Source: Diadema setosum
Taxonomy: Eukaryota; Echinodermata; Echinoidea; Diadematoida; Diadematidae
Direction: 5' to 3'
Assembly: GCF_964275005.1 (NCBI RefSeq)
Contig: NC_092689.1
Coordinates: 7,479,200 to 7,543,199, forward strand
DNA length: 64,000 nucleotides
In this document: one piece after another, positions 37,202 to 47,395 of the stretch
How the letters are laid out: each line of letters opens with the position of its first letter
Position numbering within the stretch: position 1 is the stretch's first letter
Notes under the pieces: model-generated
Told to the model about the DNA's origin: nothing
Seen by the model: only the letters and a program-made list of their open reading frames with translations
Database searches by the model: none
Translations under genes and position numbers: made by a program

Positions 37202-39090
37202 TAAGCATAAACACGATAAAGAAGAGATTCCAAAATGATTTGCTATAGTGGTTCAATAAAGCATTTCAGGTGACTAAATTCATTCCGAAGAATATTTGAG
37301 AAAAGAAATCCAAAGCCTGATGGAATATTACACAAGACAACATCACTTATATTCAGGAAAAAAAAACCCCAAACATTTGTATAAGACTGAAACTGCACAG
37401 ACTTACCACTCAGCAGTGAAAATAATGATACCGAAATCAGTCTTTTAAAATATAGAAAAGTTCACAAGATCGTAGAAAAAAAATGACCAATCTAGTGCGT
37501 AGACAGAGATAACCACTTCAAGTGAATGAATCATTGGGCATGGAATAAGTAATATTACATAACAAAAGATGATAATAACCCTGTATTTTTCTAAATCATT
37601 GCTGCCGTGTATACACAAATAAATCTTCATCAAAATAAATAACATCAAGGTATTAGAGATATGTTACATCTAAGTACTGGATGACGCTGTCTCTTGAATT
37701 CGGATTTGATACCAAGTCAACGCTTATACGGGGATCGTTAAGGGCATGCGTTTAGTGAGGAAGTGTCCAATTTAGAACAAAAAACCGAGGAAATTAAGTT
37801 TTATTGATTTTTTGTATCATTGCAAAGAATTGCTAACGTACCACCACGGATCTTGTGTTATCGTTTGGCTGTTTGAATCAAGAGGCCCCAAGCGATGACT
37901 CCTTCAGTCCCTTTCAAGTGTCGCCTGTTTTTCAGGAAAGTCCGATTCAGTTTGCCGGAAGATTGCTCACTGGTGGCTGGTCAGTATAGCTTCACCTGCT
38001 ATACATGTTAAGCCACGTTCACAAATAAGATAATTATGACGTCATATCATTTCGAGTAATACCAACATGTTTTAGTAGCATTTCCATGCTCGAGTTTATG
38101 TTGTTGTTGTTGTTGTTGTTTTCCATCGGAGTTTACTCTACACCAGGTTTACACATAAAATAAGTGTTGTGATGAAGATCCGATTCGTGGTACACCGTGT
38201 TGACTTTATGTTCATCCTAATAATCACTCATGACCTATTCTGTGGCTTTGTATCCTAAGCAACCCCCAAACCACGAAAGGAAGAAATCAATATAGGAAAA
38301 GCGTGTTTGCTAGTTTTTATCATTCAGTCAATAATTTTTCCTGTATAAATACTCTATTTAATTCCTGTACCTAAGTTATTGGTGTCATTAATATCTACAA
38401 TGTCATAGTATAATCATATCTTATATGTAAGAGCGTTGTCAGATATCAAATCAAGTGAAAAGAAAGGGAAAAAGTTGAAATTAAACGATTTGACGAAACC
38501 AGTAAATCATAGAGTTTGTTTAATTTACATAGAATAACCTGAAAGGAAATCGAACGTGAATCAGCTTTTGTTTATTTGTTGTTTATGATTTCTTGTTTTT
38601 TAAACACTTTTGGAAAACTCCGTATTGAGTTTTGATATACAGATTGTCGGTTTTTCCTAAGACTTTTGATTGACTTTGTTTTTTTTATGAATTTGGATAA
38701 AGTGGGATAAGGACTTTATAGTATTTGTAACTTAATAATTGCCTCTCATTTTTCTGTGTCATCTGTGATGCACAAGTTGACTTTTGTTAGACGGCCTATT
38801 ATTCTATTATGGTCATCGGAAGTCATCAAACCGAGTTAATGGTCACGTGTATGGAGACTGTGAAACGAGCATACTTAAGTTGGAGAGTAACCAAGAAAGG
38901 AAGGACCACAATGAGTCACCAAGACGTGAGCCGTGCTGACGCCCGTAAGATGTCGCACTCTCTGTCTGAGACGTTTCGCTTCAATTGCGCTTCAGAAGCC
39001 GTAACTTTCGGCCATAAACAGATGTCTGGTGAAGACACAGCGCCTGGTTTGCAAGCCTAGCGGAAAGTGGGGGTTTCCCGAGTTGCTGCG
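37202..39090. other. upstream region of SM30-like gene B
   Basis: No gene supported. A (GTT)n run is at 38098-38121. The 300 bp before the TATA box are less AT-rich and carry GAGACGTTTCGCTTC at 38968-38982, nearly the same as a block upstream of gene A. The 84-codon frame at 38809-39060 overlaps this presumed promoter and has no other support. Confidence 0.5.
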
Positions 39091-39097
39091 TATAAAA
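39091..39097 (+). promoter_or_regulatory. TATA box of SM30-like gene B
   Basis: TATAAAA in GCGTATAAAAAGGC, a strong match. The TCAGACAGTCTG block shared with gene A begins 28 bases downstream at 39119, the expected start-site distance. Confidence 0.85.
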
Positions 39098-39118
39098 AGG
39101 CTCGTTCTAACTTTCTCT

Positions 39119-39238
39119 TCAGACAGTCTGCATCCGTGAGTAGCACTAGAACAGAGAAATTTTTGCTTGCCTTCTGCGCTGGATCTTAAGTAACTTGGAT
39201 AGCTTAAAGCTGTAAAAGTGTCGCTGACTTGTGCAACG
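39119..39238 (+). other. predicted 5' UTR of SM30-like gene B
   Basis: From the shared TCAGACAGTCTG block to the ATG. Includes the 28-base identity with gene A at 39189-39216. Confidence 0.65.
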
Positions 39239-39357
39239 ATGAAGTGCCTTCTTCTTGCCGGGCTCCTAGCCCTCTGCTCTCTTGCCAGTGCCCATATGCA
39301 CGCGGGGGAAACGACGTGCCAAGATTACTTCACATATTTCAATGGCAGCTGCTACAG
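39239..39357 (+). other. SM30: gene B coding exon 1
   Basis: ATG to the donor CAG|GTACGT. Ends two bases into an Arg codon, the same phase and residue as gene A. It is 12 bases longer than exon 1 of A because of four extra residues after the signal peptide. Confidence 0.9.
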
Positions 39358-42300
39358 GTACGTATTTTGTCACCATAATTGAGCATGCGAACTTGAGGTC
39401 TCGTCTACTAAGTTTTAGAAGAAAGAATTTGTTCCTGTTGGGATTCTTCATAAATATTTTGTGCTGTATGCTTAAAAAACAAATCAGATCAATAATACAA
39501 GTATCTGCCTTGACAGAGGTAAATCAGGACCTTTCTTCTTTTTTTTTTCATGCAATTCACGAAAAAGCGAAAGCGGCGGAAAACAGCCATCCAGGGTGAG
39601 AGGAATAGAAAATGTAAGACTGAACGCTTGTTTATTTTCTTACTTTAGTTACCCACTCTTAAGACAATCTGGGCACTCCTGAATAAAGAAAAATACATTT
39701 TGCATGCTTCTGCGTATTTCAGTTTAATGAATCTCCGAAAATTACATTTACGCTCGAATTATGTGAAGTGCAGATCGTTCAGAGAACGGCATTGAAAACA
39801 CGTTGTTCTATTATTTTGTTGTCCGCCGACCAGACACACGGGAGGGTTTGTGCACTCACTCAAATTAGACATAATTATGTTATAATTATGTTTGGAGTCC
39901 CTTTCTGCATTAACGTCAAGATCTCGTCACAAAGAAACCGAAAATATCATGCTGTGCTGTCCAACCTCCACTATCAAATTTTGCTATTTAACTGTTTCTG
40001 TTCTTGATTTGTGTAGTTGAAAAAAGAATAAATGAAGTAATATACAATAATTAGTATCCTACGAGATAAATCCCCTTCGGGCAGATCTGTAACGATTTCT
40101 TTCTTGTTTAGTCCCTTTTCATAATCAAAAACAAAAAAGACATATAATATTCAATTGTGGATCTACTAGCCATCACCCTTACTCGCTCTAGTTTGTTTAA
40201 AAAAATGTTCGAGGAAAAAATCAGTGACCTTGAGTAGTTTTGTAATTTCATCGTGATTATTGTATTCACTCATTGTCTACGTATTGTGTTGATATTCAAA
40301 TTCGTGAAATTATTCCGTCGAGACCGTTTTCCGTATTTACGTCGATGTATATAATGCAATTTGTCAATCAATTGCAATTGTGTTGATATTATTGTTAGAA
40401 ATTGGAAAAAAAAAATGGTAGAGACGCATGAGATTCTTTTCCCCTTCTGTAGAACTCCTGGAAGAAAAAAGACGTTTCGATTTCCTTCTTCGTGCCAAGT
40501 GAAGAGAAAGACACACATGTTTACGTTTCGAGCATGTTGCTGTGTTGGCATTAGTTATATTTGCTGTTTGTAAGAGAAAGTATATTCAGAGATCTATCAC
40601 TCTTCCTCCCCCAAATTTGAGCAACGCGATTACTCTGCACTTTGATTCCCTTGTGTGGCCAAACTTTGATTATGTGATCCGTGTTGGCGCTTGAAACGTA
40701 CGTCTTGGAAACTGCACTACTTTATGGATGTTTGCACGTAATAGTTTTTGACAAAAATAATCTCCTTGGAAACGCAGACTATATCCTAAGAAACTACATA
40801 CTTGAAGTATGTTGTAATCATGCAATTTTTTAAAGATAGTCCCTGCAATCCAAATGAATGTTGACCTCTATTGATGCCTTTTGGTCGGTACATAACAAAA
40901 TCATGAAATACTTCATGATCAGATACATGTATATATATATATATTTTTTTTTTTCAGCACCCTGTTAAGCCCCAACACTAAAAAAAAAAAGTCCTCCAGA
41001 TAATCTCTGTTCTCATATTTCAGTGCTGCTCATCCTCCAGTAACGGTAAACTTGGGCTGATCAATTAATAGACACTTTTAGGTGTTTTATCTTCATTATC
41101 TCTATCGCTATTAACTCTTGCACTTTATTGACATCAGCATCACGTCACTCTTTCTTCTTTTTTCTTTTTTTTTTGCAATTGTTTCTGACAATTTTTTCAC
41201 ATGTTAAATACATAATGTATAATTTCTTATAATAGTAATTTGGTTCCACCTATGTACAGACCAAAAGACACCAATAGAGGTCAGGCATGTAATTGGATGC
41301 AGGGACGTACACTGCGAGAGTTTCGTTTTGTCATTCAAAAAGACAAAATATTTATTTCAGGCAAAATTCATATTGAACTTCTATGCGATGTAATTTCACT
41401 TTCTTCTGGTAGGTCCGCAAAATAATATCATTCTTATATCATGAATATGTAATATTTTTTGTGCAAACTGGTGAACTGTTAAATAATCTGTGAATTGGCT
41501 GACGTTCATTGTGTTGCTACTCGCGATCTGTTGTTTTTATGCATATTCTTCATATTGTCATATCGTGATTTATATGAGCCTGTAATCCCTCGAAAAGTCA
41601 AGTCATTGAATAAATCTGTAATAAGTTTAATACGATGCAACGAAATGCTTTTTGATTGGTATTGGTATTGGTATTGGTATTGGTATTGGTATTGGTATTG
41701 GTATTGGTATTGGTATTGATATTGGTATTGGTATTGGTATTGGTATTGGTATTGGAAAATACAAATGAGAAATGCAGATGTATGGGAAGTTACATTAGAT
41801 TTTTCTAGATATGTCGTACAAGATAATGACATGCTGAAATTCAAACATTTGATTTATACGAAAAAGGATCCTGACATGTATGATTGTACGTATATAAAGA
41901 AAGCTTTAGAAATGATACACTGGTAGTTTTCGTCGTACTGTTTACTCTCTTGCATTCTTATCTTCTCGATTCCATTAATAGACTAACCCAAGGCGAGTAC
42001 TACGATCCCGCAACTCGCTTCCGCACTCGTCTTGAAGGAATGAGCTTCCACTTGGCTAATCGTCACTGTCAGTCCCTCCACCCCGACGCTCATCTTGTCG
42101 TCATCAACGACCAGCCGGAGCATGAATTCATCTTTAACTGGGTCCCAAGTCTGGACCCTCTTGAGATATGGATCGGGCTCTTCTTCAACGCAACCACCAT
42201 GCAGTACGAGTGGGTGAACGGTGACCCAGTACTGTACACCGCCTGGGAGCCGTACTACGGAGAACCGCTGATCAGGCAAGGTGGCGCAGCCATGATGTTC

Positions 42301-42720
42301 GTGAGTGAGGTATTCACACCCCAGGTCACCAGGTTGTTTGGTTACGGTCTCGAAGTCAGCCCCTTCTGGATCTCGGAAATGGCCGACGAGCCTCTGCCGT
42401 TCATCTGCGAATACTCCCTCCTGACGGCCACCGAAGCACCTACAACGAACACCACTGACTTCAACAGCACCGCAATGCCACCTATCACCGGCACTAGTGG
42501 TCCCCAGACCATGGCGCCTCAGGTTCTCTTCCAGCAAGAGCCACGACCAATTCGCCTATCGGATTACCTTGGCTTCGGTGCACTACACGAGAGGAAGATT
42601 GATAACTCAAAACGAGGTCGCAACCGTAATGTTGGAGTCCCCCAGGCCTACAAAAAGCGTGGCAACTACATGGACAGCAGGAGACGAAACTACGGCTACG
42701 GTTACCCAGTGCTCCCATAA
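39239..42720 (+). CDS. SM30: SM30-like spicule matrix protein B (2 exons)
   Basis: Join of 39239-39357 and 41982-42720 encodes 285 residues. Residues 1-18 are a signal peptide (MKCLLLAGLLALCSLASA, cleavage after ASA). The lectin-like domain spans 27-184 with Cys27/Cys38, Cys69 and Cys182, WIGL at 103-106 and WVNGDP at 117-122; GEPL and FWI replace the calcium-site motifs and the second disulfide is missing, as in gene A. The linker (186-222) is Thr/Pro-rich and has diverged. The tail (223-285) is strongly conserved with A: RPIRLSDYLGFG, HERKID, PQAYKK.GNYM and an NYGYGYPVLP end. Sequons: Asn-Gly-Ser near the N-terminus, Asn-Ala-Thr in the CTLD, Asn-Thr-Thr and Asn-Ser-Thr in the linker. Role as for gene A: a secreted occluded matrix protein of the larval spicule, by family knowledge. 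Confidence 0.88.
39358..41981 (+). other. gene B intron (2624 bp)
   Basis: Starts GTACGT and ends ATTAATAG after a long pyrimidine-rich stretch. It contains the ATTGGT array (41656-41755) about 230 bp before the acceptor. It shows no obvious similarity to the gene A intron beyond the splice ends. Confidence 0.87.
41656..41755. repeat. (ATTGGT)n hexanucleotide array
   Basis: About 16 tandem hexamers with one GAT variant, inside the gene B intron. Confidence 0.98.
41982..42720 (+). other. SM30: gene B coding exon 2
   Basis: Begins after the AG at 41980-41981 and ends with TAA at 42718-42720. The upstream extension of this frame (from 41884) is intron. The acceptor is fixed by alignment with gene A: both proteins read SCYR across the junction. 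Confidence 0.92.
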
Positions 42721-43180
42721 GCTTTGGCGCCTAACTGGTTCTATGTCAGTGCTTATATCAGGAACAATCAGAGATTTTTTAATAATTTTTTCTCATGTTT
42801 TTTATTCGTCATCTCTGCTGCAGTAAAAAAAAAAAAGAAAATACATTCTGATCAAAGACTGTCGCTGACGTGATTCCATTAACTCTCTCCATTAGTCTAT
42901 GCACACTGTGCACAGACCATCCTTTTGGGATCGAGTCGCAAAGATTCTACAGGAAATTGGGACTATCAAGTTGATTTTGTTTTTCTTTTCAATATTGGAG
43001 AAAAAATATTCACAATTTTTTTCTCATGAAGGAAATATGTTTACAGGAAGGCCTTTAATATGATTTTATTATGTGTATAGAATACAAATAGCTATCCAAT
43101 TGTGTTACTATAAATATTCTTTTATTTTTGGAATATTATGCCAATTTTGATGACTAATAAACGTGTTGTACCATTGTAAC
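42721..43180 (+). other. gene B 3' UTR
   Basis: Opens with GCTTTGGCGCCTAACTGG, similar to the start of the gene A 3' UTR, and ends near the AATAAA signal. It is about 200 bp shorter than that of gene A. Confidence 0.6.
43156..43161 (+). terminator. poly(A) signal AATAAA of gene B
   Basis: Canonical hexamer in GATGACTAATAAACG, followed by GTTGT- and TGTGTG-type sequence. Context is homologous to the gene A signal. Confidence 0.72.
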
Positions 43181-43590
43181 GATCTGCCTCTATGTGTGAA
43201 TCTGTTTTAACTTTGCAAAATATGCATTTGCTGAGTCGGTGCCGAGGGTTTGATGTGTGTGTTATATATTTGAAATTTAAGGTATTACAATCAGGGATTT
43301 GATGGTTTGAATACAAAACCGGCTTGTTTTTTCCCGAAAAGATAAGATAAGATATATTTCTATCTTTTTAAAACTTTTCTGTGTCGACGTGCAATCGGAT
43401 TAAGCTTTGGAAACTTCTGCGCCACCAAGTAATACAACTGCCCAACGGTGATTTTTTCGTGAGATTGTTCTTGAACGGCTTTTGATTTTAAGGAGTATAT
43501 TTTCACGTTTTAGAAAAGTGGAATATAGAAGTGGGCCTTACTGAGAACAGGTTTTACCAGTGTGTGGATTTGTGCATCTTATATGTTTGT

Positions 43591-43621
43591 TTGTGTGTGT
43601 GTGTGTGTGTGTGCGTGTATG

Positions 43622-43679
<58 letters not shown>
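43591..43679. repeat. (GT)n-(TA)n compound microsatellite
   Basis: GT run, then ATGTATGTA, then about 29 TA units. Confidence 0.97.
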
Positions 43680-43682
<3 letters not shown>

Positions 43683-46047
43683 GTATTGTATATTCCACCT
43701 TTGTCGACCTTAACATTTACAATGTACATGCAATGCTTGGTCATCCCTTTCTTGACATTTACCAGAAGTTTTAATTTCCGGTTTCTCAAGACACAACAAC
43801 CAAATCATCCTTCATTCTGCTATACATTGTTTGAACAAAAAAAAAAAAAAAATTATTGAAATCATTCATATCACTTTGTCATAGATAACATTTAAACTGC
43901 TACAATCATGAGAGGTGCACAAGACTAAAATAGTTGACTGAGTGGCTCGCTTTGATTATAGGGAAGTCTGGCATTGTCCTACCAGGCCTCCTTTTAAAAT
44001 ACTTATACATAGCATCATTTGAGGATTGTTGATTTTGTTTGCATACCGGCCTGATGCAGTCAACTTCAATATCAAATCAGATATGTTGAATCAAAATTAT
44101 TATTGACTGATCTCACAACAAAGGCAAAAGATATATCTGTGTTACAAACTTATTCCCTGAGCATGGTGGTATATTTATCTACTTGCGACAGGCTCGCAGT
44201 ATATCATATATATATTGTATGTTCATATAACTCTCTGTTTCTATCCTTCTATATCTAAAATCCGCATCATACAGAAATTATGTAGTCAAGCCAATCATTT
44301 GATAAGATGGATACAATTCTCTTGCCTCTCAAATGGGATGCAAAATGCGAAAAGAAATGCAGACAAAGGTTTTTTTTTTTCAAATCATTTCAAGCATTGA
44401 AAGATTGCAAGAACTAAAGGTTGGTACAAAACTTGCCTTTTCCCTTTGAAAGAGACCAGCATACTGTTATATAGCAAGCAAGCGTCGAGTTTTGAAAGAC
44501 AAGGGAAAAGGGAAAGAAAATTGAAAATTTGTTAGGTTAGTACAGTCTGAATATGTTGTAGAACATGAATTTCGAAATGTGGCCGTGGTTGCACCCAGAA
44601 TATCCGGACTTTTAATGACACAAACCTTTTTTTCTTTTTTTTTTACGAAACTATCTCAAAAAAAATAATAGGAGAATGATGTAATAGTTATATTTGAAAT
44701 ATCGGCTTTCAAGTCTGGGAAGTATTTATTGTAGAGAGATATCCAATTATGGATTTCAAAGCCCAGAGGAAATTTTTTTTATGTTAACCCCCCGAAAATG
44801 CTGAAAATCTATAACTTTTATGAAATTTGGACATGAGGCAGTCCAAGTATCAAACTTTCGATTTTGTCAAAAGTATCAAATATCTTGATTCCAACCAAAT
44901 AACCTCACATTGAAGATTTCTCAGCTTATGAGCTTTAGACACATCGTGGCAAAAGGATGATGGGTTACAATAACTCAAATAATTTCCTTCGTCAATGTCT
45001 TGGTGAGCCAACGGGTTTTCAGCGCCTTCAGATTCTTCCTTGCAATAACGTGTCATTTTTTTTATTGGCTCGTCATGGAAGGGAAAACATACCCAAATTG
45101 TGTCATCGGAAGATTGGGCAAAGATTTGTCCAAGTCGTCATGGTCTATGCTAAAGAGCGGAAGTTAATGAACATTATAACCCGCAGCCGAGACTTTACAC
45201 GCAAAATCTATGCAAAAATCTTTTAATTACTGGTGATGTTTGGCGGCAAGCCGCGTATATCCCAGCATCAGACAAAGTACAACTCCCGTCAGTTGCCCGT
45301 AGGTCGCAGATGAGTATCATGGGCATGTGGTTTTCTTAACACAGACGCAACGCCCCGCCAAGCCACCACGTGATCCCATGACGTCATATCTATCTCCCTT
45401 CGTCTTTCTTTATCTCTCCAAAATAAGTCGCTCTACCATATTATTTCCTGAAATATCCTGACCACATCAGGAACGCTTGGGTTGTCAATATCAAACGTCT
45501 TTACTCATCTCAGCAACTTTAGCTCAACTGAGCTGAGTCATTAACTTCTTCTTGTCTTCAATTTCCGTTCACGAGAAATATACGGAAGTCACACTGAAGA
45601 ATAGATTACAAAAGGTATCAATACAAATTTCAATGTGCAATTGCAATAAGACATTTTTGAATACACAAAGTTACACAGAACCAGTAGAACATTGCAATCA
45701 AGGAAAATGCTATGAACTGAAGCATAATAGATGTTGTGACTTTTGTAACAAATACCGAATCAAAATTGCTGATACTATTAGAAGTGAATGTTAAAAAGCA
45801 GAGCTTAGTTTGCAGTCTCCTTATAAACAAAATTACTGAACTAAACTAAAAAACTAATAGTCAAATTGCCTTTCAAAAAAAAAACACATAAAAAGTACAC
45901 CTTCGATGAGGGACTTTGAGCGTTATTTGAAACCATCTCACCGGACATTAAGTCGTTTGTAATCGGCTTTCATACAAAAAACAAACAAACAAACAAACAA
46001 CAACAACAACAACAACAACAACACACAACAACTAAGAACAACACAGG
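43680..46047. other. intergenic, no gene seen
   Basis: AT-rich with poly-A/T runs and CAAA/CAA repeats at 45978-46027. No frame with coding character and no recognised element. Confidence 0.5.
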
Positions 46048-46410
46048 TTTGTTAGTAACTACCTTTTTCCATTTGCGGATTAACAAACCTCCGGAATAAC
46101 GAACCTTATTTCATTCTCGGATTTACGAACCTCATGAATAATGCAACGAATTTTTAGATTAAGGAACATCTAGGCATGCTAGGTACAGGGAATTTATGTT
46201 TTTCGGAATTACTAACCTTCGGACTAGTGAACCTTATCATACTTCATTTTCGGAATTACAAACGTTCGAAATAACGCCACAATCATGACATTATTGTCGA
46301 TTGAACGAACCCGTTTTTGTTTTCGGATTAACGAACATCTATAAGGTACAGGGAGTTATTGTTTTTTCTGAATAACGAACCTCAATTCATTTTCGAAGGA
46401 CCGAAACTTT
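46048..46410. repeat. array of GGAATAACGAACC boxes
   Basis: Repeated CGGATTAACGAAC and GAATAACGAACCT boxes, mostly in one orientation. A larger unit beginning GGTACAGGGA repeats after about 160 bp (46178 and 46341). Same family as 13489-13870, where boxes occur in both orientations. Confidence 0.7.
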
Positions 46411-46879
46411 TGAATATTAGTAACCGATCATCATGTCTTTCTTTTCAAATTTTCACCGTTTTTGGATCTTGTTTCATCCCATTTACGTCGAGGAATAATA
46501 GACATATCTTAGTAGTAGGCTATGGGCTATTAAGGTGGGGGTCAACCTGCACCCCCTATGCACCATTCCTTACTGCTTCCATGTAACCCTTGGTATGAAG
46601 AATCAGAAATGTGATGTTAAAAGAAAAAGATATGTTGGGTCTCAAGAGCCTCTATTCGTGACGTCCGTAACTACCTTTTTTCGCCAAAATGGGGGAAATA
46701 ATGATGTTGGCACTATCCTTATAAAGTGATGCCTATGCCTTTATTATTCATGGATTACCAAACACTTTGTTATTTCTACTTTCCTCAGAATATGGGAAAT
46801 ATAATGCAAAGCAAAGTTTGGCAATGTTGCCCCTTATAGCGACCGTGACTGGGTCTACGTAACAATGATGAAACTGTCC

Positions 46880-46938
46880 AGGTTGTATTTGAACCCACGA
46901 TCTCCTTTCAAAGTCCAAACTACACCACATTGCTACCT
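46880..46938 (-). mobile_element. tRNA-derived SINE fragment
   Basis: On the minus strand: A-box-like TGGTGTAGTTTGG and B box GGTTCAAATAC at tRNA spacing, followed by non-tRNA sequence. No proper cloverleaf, so a SINE or pseudogene. Confidence 0.55.
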
Positions 46939-47008
46939 AATAGAACAGAAAGAAAATTAGAGCTCCACATATCGATATGTTGCATTGTTGTTATGTACCG
47001 ATATCTTT

Positions 47009-47395
47009 TTAAAGAGACCGTATAGTTTTGGTTGAGACCTGATTTCAGGTTTGTAACATTTTGGGGTGAGATAATTAGAAACCTTTTATGAAATATGAAA
47101 GACCATGTAATTCCAAGACTAATTCAACGTTTATTTGATGAAAATTGGTCTTGAAACGGCTGAGATACCCAAAACAGAGCAATCCTATCAAAGATGGGAC
47201 TCACCTTTTATTACGATCGCTTTGGATGTTGGATGTCTCAGCCATTCCAAAATCGATTTTCATCAAATAAACCTAGAATTCCTCTTAGAATGGTGTGTTC
47301 TGTACTATTTCACAAGTGGTTATAAATTTCTTGGTATGTCGCAAAAAGTTAAAAGCCCAATCCTCATCTCCACCAATACTATACTATTCCTTTAG
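47009..47395. mobile_element. MITE related to the TTAA element at 18.7 kb
   Basis: Ends AAAGAGACCGTATAGTTTTGG and CCAATACTATACTATTCCTTT are imperfect inverted repeats. Internal blocks GTTTTGGTTGAGA, AGAAACCT, TATGAAATATGAAAGA and GGCTGAGATA match the 18711-19069 element in order. More decayed than that copy, with degenerate flanks. Confidence 0.82.

Noticed and set aside
38809..39060. 84-codon plus frame just upstream of gene B
   Set aside because: It ends 30 bp before the TATA box, has no domain or splice support, and shares only a short promoter-like block with the gene A upstream region.
41884..41981. N-terminal extension of the gene B exon 2 frame
   Set aside because: It reads through the pyrimidine-rich intron end; the acceptor at 41980-41981 and alignment with gene A place the exon start at 41982.
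41983..42537. 184-codon minus-strand frame opposite gene B exon 2
   Set aside because: Antisense shadow; the plus frame carries the conserved protein.
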